Shown piece by piece: positions 1-13,800 of a stretch of DNA of 64,000 nucleotides. The position numbers were made by a program, and so were the translations under genes. Each line of letters begins with the position of its first letter. Position 1 is the stretch's first letter. The notes below the pieces were generated by a model that did not search any database, had not been told where the DNA came from, and saw nothing but the letters and a program-made list of their open reading frames with translations. Source of the DNA: Synchiropus splendidus (taxonomy: Eukaryota; Chordata; Actinopteri; Syngnathiformes; Callionymidae); NCBI RefSeq assembly GCF_027744825.2, contig NC_071336.1:10293001-10357000 (forward strand), written 5' to 3'.

Positions 1-1317
1 TGAAGGCATTTTTGGCCAGTAGACCACTTGAGGTAGTAGCTGTTGACTTCACTCTTCTAGATCCAGCTTCAGATGGGAGAGAAAATGTACTGGTAATCAC
101 AGATGTTTTTACTAAGTTCACGCAAGCTTTTCCGACACGTGATCAGAAGGCAGAAACCACGGCAAAAGTGTTGCTGAGAGAGTGGTTTATGAAGTATGGA
201 ATACCTGAACGTTTGCATTCTGATCAGGGTAGGAATTTCGAGAGTGAGGTAATATCTGAGCTGTGTAGACTCTACGGAGTGAAGAAGAGTAGAACTACTC
301 CTTATCATCCGACAGGAAACGCACAATGTGAAAGATTTAACAGGACATTACACGAGTTGCTTCGCACCCTTCCAGCAGAAAAGAAGCGCAAATGGCCTGA
401 ATATTTGCCATAGTTGGTGTATGCTTACAATGTTACGCCACTTTCCACTACTGGCTATTCGCCATACTTTTTGTTGTTTGGAGTTGAACCTCATCTTCCT
501 GTTGATGCGTTGCTTGGACAAGAGTCATCTGTTGAGATTAAGCATGACTGGTTAGCGATCCATCAGAGAAGATTGAGAGAAGCCCATGCAAGAGCAAAGG
601 AGTATTGTGAGCGTAAAGCTGCTGAGAGAATTGCTAAGCTCAACGAAAAAGTGTATTGTCCGCCAGTTGAGCTGGGTCAGACTGTGTACTTGAGAAACAG
701 ACCTCCTGGTCGAAACAAGATCCAAGATGCTTGGCAACCGGTTCCCCATGTTGTGGTAGATGTACAGGGAACAACATACACAGTGGAACCCCTGGAGGGA
801 GGACCAGTGAAGAGAGTCCATAGAGCAGACATTCGTCCTTGTGATTCAAAACCCGAACTGATCCCAAAGCCAAGACATGCCGAATGTGAGAACAAACCTA
901 AAGTTTTGGTGCAAGAACATGATTTAGTGGCTGATGATGCATCAGAAGATGGTGTGGTGATAGAAGTGATTGTTCCAAGTGATATTCACAGTCAAAGTGA
1001 TGTAGATCAGTCATCTCATGATCTTTGTGAAGGTCCAAGTCACGATTTTCCAGATCAGGAATTGGAAGTTGAAGCAGTACCTGAACTGAGAGAAAAAACA
1101 AGGTCACTTCCTGTACCTGCTCCTCGTAGAGAAGAGAAGAGTAACTGCAGGGCAGCATTCTAACTTGCACCATGAGCCAAAGTCAGTGTTGGAAACTAGA
1201 TCCATTGATCCTGCAGCTGTCTCACAGATCATTGCCAATCTCGGTACATCGTTCTTTAGGGAGATTGTAAAAGAACTGCGGAATTCTCTCTCCGTCATCG
1301 AGGACGTTGACTGTTAA
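1..1317 (+). pseudogene. Ty3/gypsy-type retrotransposon pol 3' end: integrase and C-terminal tail, disrupted
   Basis: This is the integrase part of a retrotransposon polyprotein, the enzyme that joins element cDNA to host DNA in the nucleus. The frame is open at the left window edge, so protease, reverse transcriptase, RNase H and the integrase zinc finger lie outside. Counting from position 12, the catalytic residues are D12 (VAVDFT), D71 (HSDQGRNF) and E107 (CERFNRTLH); the last two are 35 residues apart, the DD35E spacing of retroviral-type integrases. A TAG at 411-413 stops the frame, and the same frame resumes at once to 1163. Near 1140 the coding signal shifts frame and runs to a TAA at 1315-1317, just before the polypurine tract. 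The tail after about 650 is a basic/acidic region as in gypsy integrase C-termini. One nonsense change plus one frameshift make this copy non-functional. The clade within gypsy is not resolved. Confidence 0.9.
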
Positions 1318-1631
1318 GCAGGGGAGAATGTAACCAGTTGGAAAATGTTATGTTATTATTTGAATGTTACCGTCCCGTGTCAGTGTTACTTTAACAAAGT
1401 TATAGATGTCACCGTGTTATGTGCGTGTGTTGCGTCATTACGTCAGTCTGAGCAGCCTGCAGAGAATGAGTGCTGAAGTCTACGTCGGTGTGTTCAGTGT
1501 TTTGTCATCCTGCATCATAAGAAAACAGTGAACGGGAGCAGACACACGTGTGTGATTAAGAGCGGTTCAAACAAAAGAGAAAAGTGTCCTCTGCAATACC
1601 ACTACCGGTTTGTTTCAGTGTGTCAGGTTCA
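1318..1631 (+). mobile_element. polypurine tract and probable 3' LTR of the gypsy-type element
   Basis: Directly after the pol stop is a purine run (gcaggggagaa, 1318-1328), the usual primer site for plus-strand synthesis. It is followed at 1329 by TGTAAC, a typical LTR start. The 3' boundary is uncertain: GGTTCA ending at 1631 roughly mirrors the start and gives an LTR of about 303 bp, but no target duplication can be tested because the 5' LTR lies outside the window. I see no clear AATAAA. Start confidence is good; the end is a best guess. Confidence 0.6.
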
Positions 1632-4388
1632 TTTTCTTCATCTTTTTGTAATTATGTAAAAAATCCTATGAGGATCTAATAGATAAACGATCCCAAACGT
1701 TATTTGTTGTCCAGTTCTGTCTTTTTGGCCAACATATATATTATTTAATTTTGATGTCCCCCCCCCCCAATAACGCCGCCGCAGGCAGATGCACAGTTCA
1801 CCATCAGTTGTCAGCAGAAGTGGCTGGTAACTCAGGCTCAAGAAAATTTCACTAGCTGAGAAAATTGTTTAGCGACTGTGAACTGCTGCGCTGTTCAATG
1901 ACTCCAGTTCTCCGTCATTGAGCTCCCACTTCCTTGGGCTCCGGGAGTTTTGCAAAGTTGTTTTTGAACAGTCTTGTCCGCACAACCTTAACTGCTCCAT
2001 AGAAAACATATATGGTGTGAGGTCGCGCTGCCAAAACCCAGGTTGCTTGTGTTCACATCTTGGACGTCTTATTAGCAGGACAGGTCACTTGTGCCGACTG
2101 TGAAGAAAGGTCGAACAACTTGCTCTGTCACCATGGGAGAAATGTATAAAACATTTTTTCAAAACTGTGTTACTTATGATGACTGTACAGATGCAAAGGC
2201 GAGGACATTGCACCTGGAGCTTCACTGTCTTGTGGGAAAAAAAAAAATCACTTAAAGGCAGGCAATATTATGGTCCACTTGTTTCATGAGCTTACAGCTG
2301 AAAGTCAGTTTCCCCGACTCGATTACGACCATCTGTCCCATTTTATGTGTCTTGTAATCACAAGTGAAGAGCACCAACACATCATCAAGGAAAGAACACC
2401 GACTCGGTTCTCTGCCTCAACAAAACCTGCTGAGATTTTATGGTCAGATGTGCTTGTAGCCAAATTAAATCAAATGAAAACACGATGATTAAACGAGAGG
2501 AATGGTTGAGGTTTGACAAGAGGAAGGAAACAAAAGCTACTTTACTTAATGTCAAATATGAATGTTAGGGTAAAAAATATCTCTCTCTCAGTTATTTGAA
2601 CATATTTGAAGAGGTATAGTAATGTGTAAAAGAGACTTGCACCAGACATGATTCATACTCTGTCACGCAATAACTATTTACATCAAACATAAGCCAAAAC
2701 ACAAGAAGTTGATGTCACTTTCTAGCACTTACTATATGTTTATGACATTTTAATAACACAAAAATGTCCTTATATAAATGCAATGAATCAAACTGCACAA
2801 CAATTTAAGAAGAGGTCACTCCACATGGACTATTTTAATATTTTAAGCAAACTCTTCCATGTCCTTCCTCTCTCCATCTCAGCGAGCTTCATCTGTAATG
2901 GCACATGGCTGAAACTCATGGAATCAGCTTGGACTCCTCCACCCGCTTCTCTTGTCTGTTATTCTATGAGGGTGTATTGACCTCTGCAAGTGTTGGCTTT
3001 CAGTTTTGGCTTCTTGGTTCGGCTCGTGTTCTTATGAGCAACATAGCTTGTTTACAAATGAAACAAAAACTATTTTCAGGAATATTTACAAGAGCTTTCT
3101 CTGGGATGTACTTTTTTTGTCTGTTTTCCCAAAGAGGTGTAACCAGAGATCTGAAATAAAGCTAGCTGTATGAAAAATTCCATTTGGTATTTCTACTTCC
3201 ATTTTATGAGAGCATTTTATGTGGTTATTTTTCCTCAGAATATCTATATTTTTTGATGCCCATCCCTCCCACATAATGAGATGCAGCCTGTTAGAATATG
3301 ACCTGGCTCTCGTTCCAGCTTTCCACACACCTTGTGTTGTTCTTTACAACATTTAAGACAGGAATTAAAAAAATAGTTTGTTTAAGAAATATTTTGTGGC
3401 ACTTGCAGTGACGTGCATCTGAGATTTCATTAAAAAAATTATTAGCCAAATTGCACGCATGACTTTTGAGATACACAATGAGATATAAACTGAGAGAAAG
3501 ACGTGTGAGCCGGACAATCTCCCTTGTCAAAATCATCTGCTTTGAAGTTTCTGTTTGTCTATCTGAGGCCACAAATCCTTTCTGCGTCATTGCCATTTGT
3601 CATCGCATCTGCAGAGCAACGTCTTTTGACAAAACTGCGACACCACCTACTGGCCAACCTAAACTCCTAAAATGGCTCTAATTTCAAAGACTTTTTTTGA
3701 AACTGGCCTGGAAAATTATGTGATTGGAAAAGCTTTCTTCCAGCGAATGTAGCCGAAGCTCAACTGTTTTGTCTTTAAGGAAAATGAAAATATCCAATTA
3801 GCTCCTTTTGTTGAAAACTGTCAACCAGATTTATTTATTTTACTTTCTCTTAGGGAACAATATGGCTGTCGTTCCCCTCTCTAGGGAAGAAGGGAAGTAC
3901 TTAAGACTGTCTTAAAACAAAATGTAACCTCTGTCACTTGTGATATCAAACGGTACTGTGCTCTGCCATTTCGGAATGAGGGTCAACGTACAGTCCCATG
4001 AACATAAACACATAAAATTATAACACTGGCAATATCATTTTGGAACATCGGCACTGCATCGAGATTTACCTTTGATGTCAGGATTTTTTATTTACACTCC
4101 TCCAACAGCCCTCTGATCCCTGTTGTTTCCCGTCAGATAGAGTCAGATGGAAGTCTGGATAGCAGCCCTCTTCACACACTGATGGGCGTGCAAGTCAGAT
4201 TGGGAGATTTGCTATTTTGGAGTACAGTCAACTTGAAAGCGACTCAGGAGAAGCATATAATCTGGAGTGTTATCTGTGACAGGACTTAGAGGCAGCCAGT
4301 GAGAGGGGACCCCAGGATATTGTGGGGACTAAGTAGCTCTATCTCAGCAAGGCTGAATCAGGACGTGGTGAAGAGTCTTTGATCAACG
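1632..4388. other. unassigned non-coding stretch
   Basis: No gene or recognisable element is seen. There is a poly-C run at 1758-1768 and scattered short open frames without a domain, start context or conserved motif. The sequence is AT-rich and unremarkable. Confidence 0.5.
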
Positions 4389-4418
4389 ACACACACACAC
4401 ACACACGCACACACACAC
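4389..4418. repeat. (CA)n microsatellite
   Basis: About 15 CA units with one interruption (CG at 4406-4407). Simple-sequence dinucleotide repeat in non-coding DNA. Confidence 0.95.
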
Positions 4419-7400
4419 TGTAGAGAACATTGCTTTGTCACTCTGCTTCCTGGGTCAGTCTGGGCCTTGAGTCATTCATAAAGGGGATTTTTACTGCACA
4501 ATACATCAAAATAGAATGTGGACAACTCCTGATTAAAGTTGTTTACCACCCATTTAAAAAATCTGAATAGAGAGTTGACTAGCTGGAAGTCTTGATTGCA
4601 ATCTTCAGCCACGAGGATGAGCATGGGAGTCTACTTTAAAAGCATACTTTTCCTTTTTAATGGTTATTACTCATCACGCCTGTGTAACAAGAAACCCAGA
4701 GTGCAGGTTCCACAACACATACAGCCTGCGTTGTGATTTGTTGTCCGCAATAACATAAGCGGACGTAGAAACAGTGCCACATATTCTATTCAGGTCAGTG
4801 CCCCCTCCTGTCGCCTCAGTGCCCCAGCAAATCAGGAATAACCATAGTGAAATGACGCGTTTCAAATAACTTCAGTGACAGTTAATATTGTCTTGCAAAT
4901 TTTGATTTCAAACTTAACACGCATTGTTGAAAACGAAGATGCATTCTTCGTAGTGTGACAGCTCAGTTCAGGGTCAACGTTGTCTTCAATCTGCCTGGGT
5001 CAGATCGAAACAGGTATACAGCGCTCAAGGGCATGACTCAAACACACATAGGTTCGAATAGAGTAGTAGGATGTCGGCTTTACCGATCTCTCTATTTTAA
5101 CTCAGGTAAAAATTACTTTTAACAAATCACCGCGGATACACACACATAATATTCAGACTGAGGAAATAGCGGAGGTCGTTTTTTTAGAATCTGATCAACA
5201 ATCGTATAATACTAAGACCCTTTTGTTTGCAGTATTAATGTCATGTCTGGGTGATTCATTATTGCCCTAGTAGTTTCAGAATAAAAGACAGATATTACAG
5301 AGAAGAAGAACACATCATCACCAAGTCATTGGTGTGTTTTTGCTGCAGCATGATCAATTTAACTGGACATCACAAAAGGATGGTTATGGTCTGTCGGCTG
5401 CTGTGGCTTGTCTGTACAATGCTTGAATGAACCAAATCCTTTAGCAACGAGAGCTGTCTCAACCTGCTGAAACAGGGAGGGAAAAAAGAGAGACGGCACT
5501 GGGTTCTCATCGCAACATGTCATAATTCACATTGTATGGCTGTTCATTCAGGGGAAAAATATTCTAGATATTGTGTAATATTGAAGTGAGGTGGGGTTAG
5601 CACACCTGAAAAGCAAGAAGGTTGAGGTTTTGACCCTTAACATATGCACTGGTACTTGCCCCAAGTCTCGAGGATAGGTCCCAGTCCTGCTGAGAGAATA
5701 GGAGAAAATTTATGAATAATAATTGAACGATATAAAAACATCATGTTTAATTCAGAAATGACTTTTTAAAGCCCAAGACATCCAGGACTGCCAAGTATTT
5801 GATGACATTGGCTATTTCTGGGGCTTCATAAGTTGTGTTGACTGCAACAAAAAGAGAACGGGGAAGTCAGAAGAAAATGTGGGCTGGCAGGGGTCTGCAG
5901 CTGAACCCTGACTTGTAATGCATGAGGACATAGTATGCGCCTTTGCCCCAGGCGTCGGCAAAGGGCCCAGAGAGTTGAATATTTGAAAAAAATATATATA
6001 TGTTTGAAATGGCACAAGTGGAGCCTCATTCATTCTGCATGAGCTGAACTGAAGTGGGGGAGGGGGGGATTATAGTTTGTATTAAAAATTGAATATAAGA
6101 AAGAAAGCCCATCTTCTGGGACGTCAGGTGGAGTTTGAAGTCCAACTGAGGCAACTGTGGCACTTGGCTTTTATCTTAGAATATAGTCCCGACTTTTGGT
6201 TGCACTTCAGGCCCAATGTCAAAGTTGCACAATCAAAAATCAAAAATAAAAAAATGAAGAAAAAAAAGAATGAAATCCCTGTGCCATATGTAACAATTAA
6301 CTTCAGACTAAATATTTCTTTCAACCCAAAGCAGAGCACTAAAACAGAGAGAAAACTGAGAGTCATTTGCAGTCAGCACACAGAGGATAAAAAAGACTAA
6401 TATTAATAAAATGTTAACAAATCGAAGCATTAGGAGAGCACACAGAAGAATCTCAGCTGGAACAGTGTGATCTTTGCTCCGGGCGACAAGGTCGACTTAG
6501 TCTCTCCGATTAGTGTCGACGAGAAAAAATGTATCCAGAGTAAAAGCATAACTGTTAATTGTAAGACTGAAGTTTTGCTTACAAAATCTGAATTAAAAAA
6601 ATATAGGAATGTGAAAGTGGTGGATATAACTTAACAAAGCACATTGCACACCGCATTTGATGAAACTGAATCCTAGTCTCTTTCTGCCTGTATGCGATAG
6701 CTCTGCGTTCCACAGTTACAGCTGCTTTTGGGGTGAAACCTCAGGGGTATATTCCAGAGAACCCTTGATTTTGACAATAGACACGCTGAAGGGGTGAGCT
6801 GTGATGAACGTGGGTCACATATCAAACTGTGTGGTCATCTTGTCAGAGTAGTACAGTAAGTTTCCTGACAGCCATGCCAATGAATGTCACAGCTGCTGTG
6901 AAGAGAGACAGATGACGTAGCCATCCGAGCTCTTGACTGGCAACTATCCTAACATTACACATTAAACACTGAAATCCTTTGCGTCACAAATATGTCAAAT
7001 GTGAAAAATATTCATAATTTACTGCTCGAGTTATTTCATTCATTTGGAAGTGACCCTGTGATGATACGTTCGCCATCTCCGAACATGAAATGTTTATTAA
7101 GTAGGAGATGAGAGGATAAAATATGATCATGAATTCTGTCTTCATTATGCAAGGACGTGTTCAGTGCAAATGAACGCCTTCAGTTGCACTGCCAATTCCT
7201 TGTGTCTTTTTCCCTCCATAGAAAAAACTTTTCCATTTGAGCCACATTTCATCAATGGGCTGTTTGAATGAACATTCTTCCTGTTGTCTTTCTACTTGAG
7301 AATATGGTTTTACTGTTGTTTTGAGAGATGAATCGCTGCAGTAGTTAACAATGTTGTGTTTTATTCAAGCTACAATCTTATGTATGATAATCATTTTTAA

Positions 7401-7795
7401 GACACATTACAAAAAATGTGTTTGCACTCCACAGTGCTCTATATATGCTTTGGATTTCATACTTTCAGAATAAAGTCACAAAGAAAGGTTTGGAGACAAC
7501 GTTAGGGTGGCCAGACTCAGATGGTTTGGACATGGGACGAGGGGAGATGAGGGACTGGGTGGCTGGACAGTGTTGGGATAAATGAGGGCATGAACGGGAT
7601 AGGGATGATCTGGGAGGTTGATCACAATAGTTCAAGGAGGCGTACGCTGACTTGCAGTGGCAAACCCTGAGAGGAAATGCAGAAAGACCTGGGAGAAGAG
7701 CCGAGACAGGTTAGAAGGGATGTAGTGAATGAAAGAAAACTGGTTTTCGAGATTGATGAGAAACAAGGCGAACACACAAGACAAAGACCCATCAT
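4419..7795. other. unassigned non-coding stretch
   Basis: No host exon is recognised. Apart from the SINE-like fragment at 5590-5690 and the A-rich patch around 6230-6270, nothing stands out. Short frames on both strands carry no domains. Confidence 0.5.
5590..5690 (+). repeat. degenerate tRNA-related SINE-like fragment
   Basis: The order ggttagcacacctg, then cagcaagaagg-like text (aaagcaagaagg), ttgaggttttgaccc and, further on, gtcccagtcctgctga resembles the tRNA-related head and body of a very common teleost interspersed repeat. The polymerase III boxes are degraded, so this is an old fossil. A short piece of what may be the same repeat body (tctccagggtgtcccccgcc) lies near 35560. The assignment rests on remembered repeat style, not on alignment. 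Confidence 0.35.
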
Positions 7796-7884
7796 GACAC
7801 ATCCTTACTCCCATGAGGTAAAGTTCACCTCTGCGTCCAATGCTGACTACCAAGGCAGCCTTCAGTGTTGCATGTTGACACAGC
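7796..7884 (+). repeat. single arm of a fold-back repeat family also present at 19.3 kb
   Basis: The stretch beginning acacatccttactccca and continuing through ctgcgtccaatgctgac to ccttcagtgttgcatgttga closely matches the left arm of the inverted-repeat element at 19302-19746. Only one arm is recognisable here, so this is a partial copy or a solo arm. It is non-coding and non-autonomous. Confidence 0.6.
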
Positions 7885-10800
7885 GCAACCTGCAATGAAA
7901 ATGGAGGAAGAGGGGCTAACTTAGCCATGGGATGGTGCTCCTTTCATTGTATGTTTCCCAACTGACGTCGGGGTTAAGTTGTACTGAGCTTCAACTCAAA
8001 AACACATTACTGCATGACACTCCAAGTGAATTAAGGACATTGGGGTTTACGAACTGGATCAGTTCTTGATACCGATCCAGTCATTTTGCCAGGGTGGGAC
8101 ACGTTTATGATCCAGGCCAATACCGATGACCATCCCTGTGGGTGCCTTGTCAAGTTTTCTGTCGATCTAAGACTTAATATTTGTCAACGTATCTGTGTGG
8201 ATCCAAATATGAACTAATCAACAAGCAGCACAGTCTTGTCAAAACTATGTTAATGCAGTAGTCACTTCCATCTGTAAAGACACCAAGCAAACACTTGGCG
8301 CCGATTCATATCAGACACATGGATAAAAATTAATACTAAAGGAAAGTGTTTCTTGACTTTACATTTCCCTGGAAGCTTTTCATTATGCTGTCAAATAGAG
8401 CAGGATCAGACTTTAATATTCGTAGCAGAGACTGGATTTCTCCTACAAGAAGATGAAAGAAAAAAACTAGTGCTTCAGTGGCGCCCGGAGGTGCTGAGGA
8501 CCATCGTCTGCCTCTCTGCTCCCAGCTTCAGTCAGACATTTCATAGCCTCATGCCGCATCTCTTTGATCAGACTTTCTAACAGGTTTATCTGTCGGAGGG
8601 CAGCTCAGCCTTTATTATTTTTATTATTATTATTTAGAGCCTCTGAGTGCGCAGAGCCACGGCGCTGTCAAAGCACTTTGCGACCATAACTGTTTAATGC
8701 CGGGGATCTCTATGAAAATGTCAAGGTGCTTAGATTTTATTATGCACTGCCGTGATCGGCCTGTAATCAGTCTTCGGAGGTGGAGATGGAATTGACAAGT
8801 TGCTGACACGTAGTTCGTTTTTATAACTAAGCACTTGCCAGCAAGGATGTTAAAGCACTCTTGTTACCGAAGCTCACTTTAAATTGATAGTTCCTACCAA
8901 CACTTCTGCCGCCTGCCTTAGTGCGACATATCTGAAGCAGCTTGTAGGGCCAAGGACCTTCCCTCTGGGGCCACACTGCTTACCAGAGAGAGAAGACTTC
9001 CTGCGCCAACTTCTGACTTCTGCAAACTGGTTAGTTGACAGTCGTCCCCTGCTGCAAACACAGGGACAAGATGATATTTTATGAGTTCATGTCCTACAGT
9101 TCCATGTCCTTACATAATGAATGGGAGTCATACACAGCAACATGCTTCAATGGAAATGTCCCGAAAGCTGACATTGCTTTAATGTCAAGCAAGCACTAAA
9201 AAGAATCATGGTTATCGGCCATGTCTTTATCCTGTTCATCAACTTATTTTGATGCTATTTGTCGTTGTGTGAAAGTGAATGGATTTAATTCAAGCGCAGT
9301 GAAATAAAAAGTGTTTATATAACAATATGTTGTGAGCAGGACATGTCAAACTAAAATGCTGTTGCCTTGTATGAGCAAAGGATTTTTGATTCCTTTTCAT
9401 TGTTCTATTTACTATTTGGTGAAGACATTTTTATTGAGATTTTAAAGGCCGGTTTGGAAATCAATGTGTCTTCAATCGTTTCTTTGAAGTGTATTGACTA
9501 AAGAATTTAATAAAACATACAAGCAAAAAATGTTGAATTAACCTTGTCTGTAAAGTGAATGAATGGAATATTTTAGTTTTTGTTTTTTTTACTTTTTATA
9601 TACAGTGTGAAAATAAGGTATTTGATTTCCTGAAGATGTGGTCCCTCCCTTCAGCGGTTTTACTAACTGGTCATGGACAAATTCCAAGGTTCAAGTGGGT
9701 GAAATAAAGGTCACTTTTCTTTGTATAGCTAAGCACAGTAAGTCATACAGTACACTGGAACATCGAGCAACAGGCTGAATGCAGCGAGGACCCTGCAGGA
9801 CTTGACCTTCATAACAATGGATCTCTCTTGATCTCCAGCCAAGTAGACAATACTTTTCATTTCCTCCACAGGATTAATGCCAGATCTATAAGGTTGGGAT
9901 CAAAGCGACCTCCTTTAGGTTTGCCTCTCCACTAAAAGTGACCTTATTTAAGGACTTTCTTTAATCATTGTATTGATCTACCCACTGTCGTAGGACGAAT
10001 TGTCGCACCTCTCCTCCGTCCGCATGCTTCAACTATTCGACTGAAAACATTTGTTGGTTTATTTTTAACATGTACTGTACGAACAAACAAAAACCAAATT
10101 CTTAATCATAACTATAAAAACAATTAGGACCAGGCAAACCTGGCTTCATTCTGTGTCACATATTTCATGAAAATACTTATTTTTGTATTTTGATGGACAG
10201 TAACCATGTGCACTTCGAGATCCAATGTCTGGAAGCAAATATTCACATGGGGCTCCTCATAAGCATGTAATGCTGCACCATCTAGTAATGATTGTCCAGG
10301 TAGTGGTATAACAACATGCTGTCAAAGTAGTTCTTTAAAGAATAGCCATTTAAATTCAGTACTTTTGAGTAAAATGCCTAAACATGCTGGCTTAGTGTAG
10401 TGTTAACTGGTGCTGTCATGCTATTAATCCACTGGGTTGTTGTGGATTTGTTTAGACAAATCACATTTAAATGTCAATCATTTTCAAACTATTTTAATGG
10501 TGTTTCCTTACACATGAACAAAGCAAGATTCATGATGGTGCTTCATTTATAGACAATTAATAAAATCATTCCCAGTTGAATTCTGCCTTCTTTCATGGCA
10601 AGCCTCACTGTGATGCTCGCAGCAATGTAGCCCCAGTGACCTGGAGGCTTGCTCTTCCCAAACCTCATGCTCGCCCACTGTCGGAGGATAGATCACGTGT
10701 ACAAAAATTGTTAGTCAAACTGATGGTTAACATCATCACATTAAAAAAAAAAATTCCACCAAGAACTCATTCTTCACAATTCTGTCAATGTTTTATGACT

Positions 10801-13800
10801 ATAATAATATTAATAGGACACTAACATGCTTACATGACTACATTGTGCCAGCAGAGAAATGACATGTCAACTACTACCGTTTTGGATTGAGCGCATTACT
10901 GAGACTGATTTGCGCATATTAATTTTCTTCTCCTTGAAAGCGTTAAACCAAGAAGCTCAGAAGGCGGGAAAATAATGGGATGAACCTGAGATTTATGTTG
11001 GCGCATAGAGAGAGAATTTACGACAGCGTTGACACGCAGCAGCACACCACCAAAAAGGACAGAAATGGATTCCTTTAATTCTCTTCTAAACACTTACATG
11101 CACACACAGCTTTGGTGTGGAACGGCATGCTCAAATAAAGAGCCAGAGGGACTGATGGACTGTCTTTATTACATCGCTGCTCCCTCCTGAAAACCCCTGA
11201 AAAAGAGACATGGAGGAGGAAGAGGTTTTAAATCACCGTAATCCGTTCTCAGTGCTTCCTCTCGCTTTAAAGCCCCGCTCTTCTTTCGTCACATTCCTTG
11301 CACTTATCTGTGTCACACAGTGAGAAGGGGACGAAATCATAAAGAATTTGAGAGTCAAATGGGCCCACTCAGAACCCCATACAAGGTCATTCATACATTT
11401 ATAGGTGTTCCAGATTCAAAATATATAATTATCATGATGTCTCTTAAATGTTCTTTCCCGGTCTTTCTGCCTTGGCCATCAGGAGATGCCACAGCAAGTC
11501 TGCCTCCTCCACCAAAACCGTCTTGTTACATGTGTCCTCTTGAGGGGTTTAAAGGTTTTCTTATTACAAGCAGCTAGCACCTTTCCAGTCTCTGCATTTG
11601 ACACAATTTTACATGTACAATTCGAGAAGGTCATCTTGTTCTGGCATAGAAATCAAAATTTACTGCAACAAAATGTGACCAAATACTGACTCATAACAAA
11701 GAAAATGCAAGCATTACACAGTGTGAAATGTTGTCCGACGAACCAAGGATCAGCCACACTACACCAATCGTCTTGTCAATTCTCTCCTGTTCCCCAAATA
11801 GTCAAGCATACATTGGGAATCTTACATCCCTGAAACAATGTTGCCATTACACTTACGTGGTAGTTGTTTTATTCATGTGATCCGACATGCTACTTGCTGT
11901 ATTTTATTCAGTCTTGATTAAGTTTTTTTTTTTTTTTTGGTAAGTTCTTTATGGTCCACGGTACGTGATCTGCACCAGACAAAGTCAAAGACAATGATTG
12001 AAAAACGTCATCATTTGTTTTTCGATTATGAATCTGATTTCCTTTCAGAACTCTCTTCATTACCAGCAGATGATGGATAAAAATCACATAACTGCCTTAC
12101 AGTTGCTTTTCTTGGAACTCTGGGACATTATACAGATAAATACAATATAATACTTAATGAAATACAAACTTTCTGTCTTCTTTGTTCTGCATTTTACATC
12201 AGGGGTGGCAATATCAAGTCATCCACTCTGGTCACACATGTCCTCTTTAAGTCATCATCTACCACATCCATGATCCTCATCGATTGTCTTCCAGTCATGG
12301 TTACTCCATCTCAGACAGTGAAGAAATGGGACATTTGTGCACAATGGGCTGAAGAGAGCATCAAAAATGGCATTAACAGCAGGCTTTATTTATTTTAATT
12401 TTTTTTTACCTATGTATGGCGAAGCAGCACAAGAATTTTACTTTTTACTAAAACATCGCTCTTGACTATCTAAACTGCTCTGGACGAAGTAACTGTTAAA
12501 AGAGGAATTACCTGACAGCTGCTGTTGGACACTCATGGCAGTTGATGATGACTCCAGAGTCGAGAAAAGGTTGAACTAGTCTGACGGTTGAGGTACCTCC
12601 CAATTATCTGCAGTTAATCCTTTCTACGGTACATGAGAGGAGAGGAAACTTCAGGCAGTTACACAAACATCAAAGACCATAGCTGTACTGTAGTATCAAT
12701 GCTCAAAAGTTTGACACATGAGCTCAGTGATATATACAGCACATACTGTATATTACATATTATTTACATTCATAGAATTTTATTTCAGAAGCTCTTCGCC
12801 TTGATCGAACACTATTATATCTATTTTACCAAATAATAAAGATGAAAAGAATGAATGTCCTTACACGTAATCAACCTCAAAGATATTCACATCTACATAT
12901 TTCTTTCTCCATTCCTTCTGTGCAGTTAAAACATTGTAAACATCTACATGCTTTGCACTTTCTGCACATTGAAATGAAATCACACACCTGGATTAAAATT
13001 AGGATCAAACCACAAATTACATCATATAAAACACTCCATTTCGTAATAAACTGAAACTAAACTATTGAGGTATTTTTCACATTGTCCAGATGGATGTTTT
13101 TATTATTTTTATTTTTTTAAGCGATGTCACACTTGTTCATCCCACCTACGTTACCTCAGTCAAAAGTCCTGCAGAAAATCCCTTTTAATTTGTGAAAAAA
13201 TGTAGCAACTGGCACACTGCTATTTTGGCATGTTATTTGCAGAAACAAATGGCAGAAAATGTATTTGTTTAAAAATGTCTCCAGAAAGTGGTCGGCAATA
13301 TGGGAAAAAAAATATCATGACTTATTTATTCATGTCTTTTGCATGATTTCATTTTAGTTAGGGGGGATTTCCAGACAAATCTTTCACATTCTTTGCCTCA
13401 GCTTGCAGCTTGCTCTTTATTTGGTTCTGCATTTCATTTTTAGCCAATTTTTAAACAATGAAGCAAACTGCTAGTATCAATAAGGTTTTGAAGTGAGACA
13501 TCACATTAGCTCTGTTAGCTCAGTGGTGCAGACAGTCTTCGGCGCCGTGGGTCCCATAAACAACACACCATCACTCTATCATGCAGGTGTGTGGTCAAGA
13601 TAGGGGCACATCTGGTTTGAAAACAAGTCAAAGTTGCACATTTGACCAGCTTCTTCACTCCGAGTGTGTGTGGGAAGAGGAGCGCAACGCTGCCGCGACT
13701 GATGCACAAATCGCCACATCAGTATAGATCTACAATGTATAGAAAGAATCTCCTCATGTTGGGAGATTGTCAACATCTTCCACCTGTTCATGATTCAATG